Assembly: GCA_021797225.1 (NCBI GenBank)
Contig: JAKAAE010000006.1
Span: forward strand, 1 to 28,719
Direction of reading: 5' to 3'
DNA length: 28,719 nucleotides
Source: Thermoplasmata archaeon
Lineage (GTDB): Archaea > Thermoplasmatota > Thermoplasmata > Thermoplasmatales > Thermoplasmataceae
A program made the translations under genes and the position numbers. Positions 22,823-28,719 of the stretch are shown piece after piece. The notes below the pieces were generated by a model. That model worked only from the letters and a program-made list of their open reading frames with translations, was not told the DNA's origin and ran no database searches. The first letter of the stretch is position 1; every line of letters starts with the position of its first letter.

Positions 22823-24567
22823 TTTTTCATAACCTTATTAAATTCAGGGAGGCTGAAGAAAAGATAATGGTCAATTCCGTAAAAATTCATGAGACCGAAA
22901 AGATAAGGATAAGTGATGCCAATGGTAGAATATCTGCTGAGGATATATATAGCGCCAGCAATCTTCCCCTGTATTCCAGGTCCCAGGTTGATGGATACGC
23001 AGTGATTGCATCTGATCTTGTTGGTGCGTCACGGGAATCACCTGTGGCACTTGAACTTGCCGGGGAAACCAGTATAGGCGAACCTGCAGTTGAATTTCCC
23101 GGAAATGGGAAATGTATAAAGGTGCCAACAGGTGGTGTTATTCCTGTAGGTGCCGATGCCATGGTACCATTTGAGGATACAGAGATAAGTGGAAACCGTG
23201 TTGTATTCTTCAGTAAAATCGAACGGTTTCATGAACTTTCCAATTCCGGCATTGATGTGATAAGGGGCGAAAGGCTTCTGGGCAACGGGTCAATGATAGA
23301 TCCTAGAAGCATAGCCGTGATGGCATCCACCGGTGTTGGAACTGTAACTGTAATCAGGAAAATCAGGATAGGCATAGTGTCCACAGGAAATGAACTTCTT
23401 TATCCTGGCATGGAATACAGAGAGGGCAAAATTTACGAATCAAACAGCATATCCATATACTCTGAACTCAAAAGTCATACTGCCTTTGAAGTTAAAAACT
23501 ATGGAATTATAAAGGATGACTATTCAGAGATAAAAAGATCTATAGATAAATCCATTGAGGAAAATGATGTAACGATTACTATCGGTAGCACATCAGCCGG
23601 AGATCACGATATGGTTTACCTTATCCTCGGTGAGAAAAATCCAGGAATAATTTTCCATGGGATACGTGTTAAACCTGGAAAACCCGCGATATTTGCAAAA
23701 TCAGGAGATAAATTAATCTTTGGCCTCCCTGGTTTTCCAGTCTCATCAATGATGATCTTATATTCCCTTGTTATTCCTGCATTATTCCTCATGGCTGGGC
23801 ATAAATTTTCATACACGGAAATAAATGCCACATCAGGGGATCGCATTGGACTTCATGAGGGAAATACAGATCTTCTCCTGTTGAAACTGGTAAATTACAA
23901 CGGAAAATACTTTGCCTATCAGGTGCCAGGAAACTCCGGGTCAATATCCCGAATAAGCAGGGCTACAGGTTTTTCCATAGTGGATTCCAGATCATCATAT
24001 ATTGCCCGGCATTCTGATTTAAAAATAAAATTATTCACATCAACAATTCCGGAAATTCTATTCTATGGGCAGTACCTTCCTGCCATGGAAAAGATGCACG
24101 GGGAAATACTGGATGCATCTACATTTGTTGAGGCCGGAAAGAATGAAATTATAAGATCCATGGAATCCGGGGATGCTGATGTTTACTTCTGGAATTACAT
24201 GGAACTGCCTGATATCAATAATATTGACGATGCTGTAACATATAAAATCCCCTATGGTGTGGCCTACAGAACTGACAATTATAAAACCATGGCAGTAATG
24301 TACCGTGGATCAGGTCTGCAAGATTACTCCAATGAAATATTGAGACATGAAGATTTAACATATCTTGACAATCCAGAAATTATCTGCGATTACGTAAAAA
24401 ATGGAAGATGCGATGCAGGAATCACTTATAAACAGTATGCGGAACTTTATTCCCTGAAGTTTGAACAGAAGGGATACTTAACTTTTCATGTAATGATAAA
24501 TAAGAACAGCATGAGGTACAAAGAATTGAAGAATGCTTTTATAGCCATTGCCGGAGAATATCAATGA
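22813..24567 (+). CDS. moeA: MoeA fused to a periplasmic-binding-protein-like domain, second copy
   Basis: 584 residues. Residues 1-400 are a MoeA protein with SRSQVDGYAV (55-64), IPVGADAMVPFED (110-122), STGNELL (190-196), YESNS (208-212), GSTSAGDHD (258-266), KPGKPAIF (287-294) and GLPGFPVS (304-311). Residues about 404-584 match the LysR-substrate/PBP-like domain often attached to archaeal MoeA; GRCDAGITYKQYAELYSLKF (531-550) is its most typical part. That domain lacks a signal peptide and stays in the cytoplasm, so it may sense or deliver an oxyanion. The usual Met of the SxMDGYA motif is Val. The gene overlaps moeA before it by 10 bases and the MobA-like gene after it by 4, a tight operon. 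Confidence 0.9.
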   Translation: MGMIFHNLIKFREAEEKIMVNSVKIHETEKIRISDANGRISAEDIYSASNLPLYSRSQVDGYAVIASDLVGASRESPVALELAGETSIGEPAVEFPGNGKCIKVPTGGVIPVGADAMVPFEDTEISGNRVVFFSKIERFHELSNSGIDVIRGERLLGNGSMIDPRSIAVMASTGVGTVTVIRKIRIGIVSTGNELLYPGMEYREGKIYESNSISIYSELKSHTAFEVKNYGIIKDDYSEIKRSIDKSIEENDVTITIGSTSAGDHDMVYLILGEKNPGIIFHGIRVKPGKPAIFAKSGDKLIFGLPGFPVSSMMILYSLVIPALFLMAGHKFSYTEINATSGDRIGLHEGNTDLLLLKLVNYNGKYFAYQVPGNSGSISRISRATGFSIVDSRSSYIARHSDLKIKLFTSTIPEILFYGQYLPAMEKMHGEILDASTFVEAGKNEIIRSMESGDADVYFWNYMELPDINNIDDAVTYKIPYGVAYRTDNYKTMAVMYRGSGLQDYSNEILRHEDLTYLDNPEIICDYVKNGRCDAGITYKQYAELYSLKFEQKGYLTFHVMINKNSMRYKELKNAFIAIAGEYQ

Positions 24568-25118
24568 TGGCGATAATTTTTGCAAAGAAAAGCCAGAGAC
24601 TAAAAGACAAGCACACCATGGATATATGCGGGGAGCATCTTATAGATAGGGTGTCAAGAATAATCTTAGAGTCGAATTTATTTGAGGAAATAATACTTTT
24701 TACAAAAAACTCTCTACTTTCATCTAAATACTGTATAACTGAAAATGATGCAACCGAAGGTGTTCTTATTGATTCAATCCTATATTCCATTGGAAAGCAT
24801 AAAGAGTTTCTAGCCGTCGGTGGCGATATGCCCTATATTGACAAGGGTCTGATTGATAACATAATTACAAGCTACAGTGGAACTGCCATCACATGTACGG
24901 CCGACGGATTTTACCAGCCTCTTTTCACTGTTTACACGGAAAAACTCTACAAACCAATGAAGGAATACAGAAATAATGGTGGGGAAAGTGTAAGCAGGTT
25001 TCTCGGTACATCTGAAATTCAGGCACTAAGAGTTGAAAGTGAAAAATTGAGGAGTATAAATTATATGTCTGATCTGAATGAAGCACGGAGAATTCTGTGT
25101 GGGGTGAAAAATGATTAA
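24564..25118 (+). CDS. mobA: MobA-like molybdopterin nucleotidyltransferase
   Basis: 184 residues, nucleotidyltransferase fold. MobA proteins attach GMP to molybdopterin. The N-terminal nucleotide loop is AIIFAKKSQRLKDKHT (3-18) instead of the usual LAGGxSxRMGxxK: Arg12, Leu13 and Lys16 keep the spacing, but the Gly pair is Lys-Lys, and the shape recalls cytidylyltransferases. AVGGDMPYID is the metal-binding D-M-P step. DGFYQPLFTVY fits the typical QPL(h) region. Context is the main support: it overlaps the second moeA by ATGA, and mobB follows tail-to-tail 6 bases on. GTP or CTP as the donor is open. Confidence 0.75.
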   Translation: MMAIIFAKKSQRLKDKHTMDICGEHLIDRVSRIILESNLFEEIILFTKNSLLSSKYCITENDATEGVLIDSILYSIGKHKEFLAVGGDMPYIDKGLIDNIITSYSGTAITCTADGFYQPLFTVYTEKLYKPMKEYRNNGGESVSRFLGTSEIQALRVESEKLRSINYMSDLNEARRILCGVKND

Positions 25119-25124
25119 AATAAT

Positions 25125-25592
25125 CTAATTCTCAATTCCCGTCGTAATTATTTTAAGGATTCTGTTGACTTCTTCAGGGTAAACTATGCATTTGCCAGTG
25201 TAAGTGCTGTTATTTGCCATTATCATATAATTATATCCATATTTCAGGTAATCCTCACTGCCGAGTACAAGAAATCTGGTACCTTTTCCATAATCCCTGA
25301 ACCCCTCTATAAATATTATATCACAGTATCTGTTATCATCGATTATCCTATCCAGTTCCATATGCTCCCTAAACATTTTATATGTCCTGTCAGGTGTTAT
25401 GCCATAGGTTACATCAGCTCCAGCATCTTCCATAATCCATGTATCCTTTCCATGGGTGTCCAGCGATATGTTTCCATGGGGAATGTCCTTTATATATACT
25501 ATTTTATACTGACCGGAAAGTACGGAAATTAGATTTTGGATTACCGTAGTTTTTCCGGATGAAGATGATCCAAAAAAGGTAAAAATTTTCAT
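25125..25592 (-). CDS. mobB: MobB, molybdopterin-guanine dinucleotide adaptor GTPase
   Basis: 155 residues from the ATG at 25592. The protein starts MKIFTFFGSSSSGKTTVIQN, so the P-loop GSSSSGKTT sits at 8-16; THGKDTWIMEDAGADVTYGI is the family's switch-like region and IIFIEGFRDY the strand with the conserved EGF/EGY. A longer frame from 25688 adds 32 residues that overlap the next gene and lack family character, so I reject it. MobB binds GTP and helps MobA in dinucleotide cofactor synthesis. It converges on mobA, so the pair is functionally but not transcriptionally linked. Confidence 0.88.
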   Translation of the reverse strand: MKIFTFFGSSSSGKTTVIQNLISVLSGQYKIVYIKDIPHGNISLDTHGKDTWIMEDAGADVTYGITPDRTYKMFREHMELDRIIDDNRYCDIIFIEGFRDYGKGTRFLVLGSEDYLKYGYNYMIMANNSTYTGKCIVYPEEVNRILKIITTGIEN

Positions 25593-25621
25593 ATTATTGC
25601 ATTGCTGATAAATATAAAATT

Positions 25622-26236
25622 TTAAAGGAACAGATGGTATCCAAGTGCGAAGTTCAATGTGGCAGCAAAGGTAAGATACATCAACCATGTACCTGTAACC
25701 AGCTGGAAAAAGGCCTTAGTCCTTGCCCATGATGGTGAGTGTACAAGGCTAGCAGGTATATCACTTACATAAACAAATGCAAGCAGTATGAAAAGAATCA
25801 TTACAGGTACATCATCCCCCAGACCGAAGACTACGGCGCCTATTATGGAAATCCACAGAAAACCAACTGCCATGAAACCATCAACCGTGGTATCAGCATT
25901 TTTATACTTGTTATATCCAAGGGCAAACCAGTGCACACCATAAGCAGTGAAGGCGAGTCCGGCCATATACAGTATTGGAGAGGATCTGAAGGCAGTGAAT
26001 ACAGTCAATCCCAGAAATATGTATGTTCCGGCAAGGAATTGCATAAATCCCGGCATGAATATGCCCCATAATCCCATGGCATGGTTGACATTTTCATTGT
26101 TTTCCTTCGGGTACTTGAAAAATACAGCCCCTCCGAAAACAAAATAACCGATTCCTAGACCGAAGAATCCAATCGCCAGAGGCGGTAAAGCTGCTGCAAT
26201 CATAATAACACAACCCCACAGTCGATACTTAATCAT
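25622..26236 (-). CDS. Multi-pass membrane protein, acetate uptake transporter (YaaH/GPR1)-like
   Basis: 204 residues with six hydrophobic segments. PPLAIGFFGLGIGYFVFGG near the start, MGLWGIFMPGFMQFLAGTYIF in the middle and AGLAFTAYGVHWFALGY after it resemble, in order, the NPAPLGL, FYGGIAQIxAG and FxxYGxFW signatures of the GPR1/FUN34/YaaH (AceTr) family. The first match is degenerate, so the assignment is tentative. TTTATAAA at 26244-26251 is only about 12 bases before the ATG at 26236, so the real start may be the ATG at 26203 (protein from MIAAALPPLA). It is the gene upstream of mobB on the same strand, with a gap of 29 bases between them. Confidence 0.6.
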   Translation of the reverse strand: MIKYRLWGCVIMIAAALPPLAIGFFGLGIGYFVFGGAVFFKYPKENNENVNHAMGLWGIFMPGFMQFLAGTYIFLGLTVFTAFRSSPILYMAGLAFTAYGVHWFALGYNKYKNADTTVDGFMAVGFLWISIIGAVVFGLGDDVPVMILFILLAFVYVSDIPASLVHSPSWARTKAFFQLVTGTWLMYLTFAATLNFALGYHLFL

Positions 26237-26386
26237 TTCTATTTTTATAAATATATTGCATAATATTATGTCATTTTCAATTATACCTTAGATATTCCAA
26301 TAATGTGACTAATGAAATTGATATTATATTTTATAATAGAGATGAAATATGCATGAATGGCATTATTTTTAAGAAATTAAAATTCC

Positions 26387-28719
26387 TTATTTTTCCAGTA
26401 AGTCTCCTAGCCTTCTGCAGAGGGTATCATCGCATGGATAATTTAAATAATCCGCAATAAATTCATCAGGATCATTCTTATACTTCAGGAACCTGGCAAT
26501 ATATTTTTTTAACTGCTCCTCGGATCTCTTATCAGGCTGTTTAAAATTAATGCCATTGGAATTTTCTCCTGTATTTATTTTTCCCCTGAGGCTAATATAA
26601 CCAATTGCAATATCTATATTTTTCATGTCTATGCCATTCTTGATGGCATAAAGTAGTCTGTAAGCCAGGAGTTGAACCCGGTGGTGCGAAGACCTCTCCG
26701 TGTTCTTGTCTGTTTTATAATCAAGTATCACATATTTTTCCCCGTTGCTGAATACCGCATCAAGTTTTCCATAGAACATTATTGAATCTGATTCATCTGA
26801 GAACTCAGGGAACATCTGATTTACCCTTGCTATAACAGAAACTTCGGATTCGATCTGCTGCATACTGTATGTAGATTTTATCTGGTTAACAACAGACTCT
26901 ATATTACCCAGTACTTTCCTGTCCTTCGTGGATAATATCTCTTCCTGAATTGCGCCCTTATAAAGTGATTCTGCCATTTCATGTGCATTCAAACCATAAT
27001 AAAGAGCTTCGGTTTTCTCATTCAATTTCAATATATTATTCTTCAAAAGCCAGTATGGATTATCAAGGCTTATCAGAGAGTAAGAAAGCACATTCTTTGT
27101 TCTGAAAAATTCGTATATTTTATCCCTGAGCCAGTTATCATTACTTTTAATGATTTTTTCTGAACCTATATAGTTTCCCGCCACAAACTGGAAATATGCT
27201 TCATCATATCTGTTTTTATCAGGCACCGGTGATTTCTCACTGAATGCATCATCTATTACCAGCTCTGAATATTCAGGTATGAGATAGCCGGAAGCTTCCC
27301 TTGTTGATGCGCATATCCATAATTTCTCCCTCGCCCTTGTAAATGCGACAAAATCAATTCTTATACTCTCATTTTTTAATTCATCATCTACATCTATTCC
27401 CCTTACTGTCTCTATTATGGACGAGACTATCAGGTCTATATATGCATCCGAAACTCTGGGCTTTTTTGGCAGATATACGACACGGTCAAATTCCCTGCCC
27501 TTTGCCTTATGCACAGTGGTGAGCACCAGTTTTGAATTGCCTGCTTTTATTCCATTTTCAGAATATGACAAATCAAGGAAATCAAAGAAGTTTTCTTTCG
27601 TATACTCCTTTTCACCCTGGAAGAATTCATCAATAGAGGATTTAACAGTGGATGCAGTGAGGAAATATTCCTGGCTTATTGAGGCTGCAACCGGAAGTAT
27701 CCTTGTATCGAATAGTTTTTTTATGCCCTCCTTTGATAGTTCCATGTTCCTCAGGGAAAAAAATGGATTCCCTGTATCAAACCGGTCAATTGTGCTGCTA
27801 TCATTATGCAGGGATTCTGAAATTTCAAAGGCTTCCTTTAGCGATAATCCTGAGAATGGTGTTACTAAGGCAGAAATAATATCATCATCATTATCATAGA
27901 GGATTCCACGGAGAAATAGGGTAATATCTCTTTTTGCCTCGTTGACGGAATGCACATTTGAATCGCTGGAATAATCGATATTATACTTATCAAGTAGTGT
28001 TGAAAGCATGTCTATCTGTGCATTTGTCCTTGCAATTATTCCGGTGGTGCCCTCATGGCTAGAAATTTCTGATATCCTGTTGATTACCGATTCTTCTGGA
28101 GACTCTGACTGTATTATGGTTACCTTTTCTCCCTTCTCATGCACCCCTTTGAAATTTTCAAGCTCCTGTGTATCCTTCTCAAATTTCATATAGTAATTCT
28201 TTGAATATTCCAGAATAGTATCTGTGCTCCTGTAATTTGTTTTCATATTTTCTTTGGCCACATCTTCATCTGCAAGCAAAGAATTAAATACGGATAATGC
28301 ACCTCCCTGGAATCCAAAAATAGACTGCTTTCTGTCACCCACCATGAATTTTATATTTCCGGAGGACTTTGCAATTGACGCTTCTATATCATTAATATCC
28401 TGGAGTTCATCCACGAAAACATATTTGTAGACTGTTTTACCATCAAATTTCTGAAATTCAAAAAGAAGGTCATTGAAATCCAGATTTCCCTTTTTTTCCT
28501 CGTAGTATTTGAATGCCTGATAAAAATAATCAAATAAATACTGTTCCTCCTCTGCATCGATATTTTTTACTCTGCCCGTAGAAAATTTTTCCCCTATTCT
28601 TTTCGATATTTTATCTCTGAAATTCTCTATATCCTGAGGACTAATACCGAAGCTTTTTATATACCTTATTGCATTTTCCAGCTTTGGTACTATTTCATTT
28701 ATTACATAATCGCGAGCAT
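26387..28719 (-). CDS. RecB/AddA-type UvrD helicase with C-terminal nuclease, N-terminus beyond window
   Basis: The frame stays open to the right edge, so 776 residues are visible and the N-terminal part with the Walker A motif is missing. LDFNDLLFEF and VFVDELQDIND (DELQD at 28397-28411) are helicase motif II and its approach; GDRKQSIFGFQGG is motif III, TNYRST motif IV, TVHKAKGREFDRVV motif V and AFTRAREKLWI motif VI, all superfamily 1A. The C-terminal 200 residues are a PD-(D/E)XK nuclease: GKLDAVF, then VILDYKTDKN, then QLLAYRLLY. An initiation at 28414 (GTG) would cut the gene inside motif II and is not real. It acts in DNA end resection and recombination repair. The tail has PCDDTLC but not the full four-cysteine iron-sulfur pattern of AddB/Cas4. 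An AddB-like partner is not visible. Confidence 0.92.
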   Translation of the reverse strand, partial: ARDYVINEIVPKLENAIRYIKSFGISPQDIENFRDKISKRIGEKFSTGRVKNIDAEEEQYLFDYFYQAFKYYEEKKGNLDFNDLLFEFQKFDGKTVYKYVFVDELQDINDIEASIAKSSGNIKFMVGDRKQSIFGFQGGALSVFNSLLADEDVAKENMKTNYRSTDTILEYSKNYYMKFEKDTQELENFKGVHEKGEKVTIIQSESPEESVINRISEISSHEGTTGIIARTNAQIDMLSTLLDKYNIDYSSDSNVHSVNEAKRDITLFLRGILYDNDDDIISALVTPFSGLSLKEAFEISESLHNDSSTIDRFDTGNPFFSLRNMELSKEGIKKLFDTRILPVAASISQEYFLTASTVKSSIDEFFQGEKEYTKENFFDFLDLSYSENGIKAGNSKLVLTTVHKAKGREFDRVVYLPKKPRVSDAYIDLIVSSIIETVRGIDVDDELKNESIRIDFVAFTRAREKLWICASTREASGYLIPEYSELVIDDAFSEKSPVPDKNRYDEAYFQFVAGNYIGSEKIIKSNDNWLRDKIYEFFRTKNVLSYSLISLDNPYWLLKNNILKLNEKTEALYYGLNAHEMAESLYKGAIQEEILSTKDRKVLGNIESVVNQIKSTYSMQQIESEVSVIARVNQMFPEFSDESDSIMFYGKLDAVFSNGEKYVILDYKTDKNTERSSHHRVQLLAYRLLYAIKNGIDMKNIDIAIGYISLRGKINTGENSNGINFKQPDKRSEEQLKKYIARFLKYKNDPDEFIADYLNYPCDDTLCRRLGDLLEK

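Noticed and set aside
25593..25688. Longer N-terminus for MobB (32 extra residues)
   Set aside because: The extra residues overlap the neighbouring membrane gene and do not resemble the family; the P-loop starts 8 residues after the inner ATG at 25592, as in other MobB proteins.
26387..28414. 675-residue helicase starting at the GTG at 28414
   Set aside because: The frame is open further to the right, and translation of 28415-28717 gives LDFNDLLFEF and VFVDELQD, clearly helicase sequence, so that GTG is internal.
1..28719. CRISPR array, prophage or rRNA operon
   Set aside because: No regularly spaced repeats, phage structural genes or rRNA-like sequence was seen anywhere in the window.

Overview
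The window looks like chromosome from an AT-rich archaeon, most likely of the order Thermoplasmatales (Ferroplasma, Acidiplasma or Picrophilus-like). Supporting signs are the archaeal-type S-adenosylmethionine synthetase, a type IA topoisomerase with C-terminal zinc ribbons, a CYP119/CYP231-like cytochrome P450, a presenilin-type membrane protease, a TnpB-only IS605-family element, heavy use of AGG/AGA/ATA codons, and TATA boxes about 20-30 bases ahead of start codons (leaderless transcripts). The genus is an inference from gene content, not from a database match.

Layout. 1-221: start of an unrecognised minus-strand gene cut by the window edge. 331-2779: cytochrome P450, then an MFS transporter. 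2855-6834: minus-strand glutamate synthase operon in an unusual split form, with an FMN-barrel protein carrying a shrunken second copy of its own fold, followed by a glutaminase fused to the GXGXG domain; a GAAA-loop hairpin closes the operon. 7064-9037: formate dehydrogenase-type molybdoenzyme. 9094-10317: three small minus-strand membrane-protein genes, the first of which is frameshifted. 10450-12459: a two-gene unit (an 85-residue protein and a retropepsin-like protein) whose first gene is split by a TnpB element. 12592-12663: tRNA-Val(UAC). 12770-13434: two small convergent genes. 13558-16675: topoisomerase I and a presenilin-like protease. 16672-18174: PurH. 18319-19533: S-adenosylmethionine synthetase. 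19568-20026: GNAT acetyltransferase. 20068-21445: TauE/SafE permease and DUF1634 partner. 21593-25592: molybdenum cofactor genes (two MoeA, the second fused to a binding-protein-like domain, then MobA-like and convergent MobB). 25622-26236: acetate-transporter-like membrane protein. 26387-28719: RecB/AddA-type helicase-nuclease, truncated by the window end.

Working together. The Mo-cofactor genes at 21.6-25.6 kb supply the kind of bis-MGD cofactor that the formate dehydrogenase at 7.1 kb would need; no other molybdoenzyme is visible. The two glutamate synthase proteins overlap by 4 bases and should form one enzyme. The best leads for something new are the 85-aa/retropepsin-like pair with a palindrome over its promoter and an element inserted in its first gene, the degenerate internal duplication in the glutamate synthase FMN protein, and the frameshifted membrane gene behind a perfect 21-bp palindrome. 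I found no CRISPR array, prophage or rRNA.
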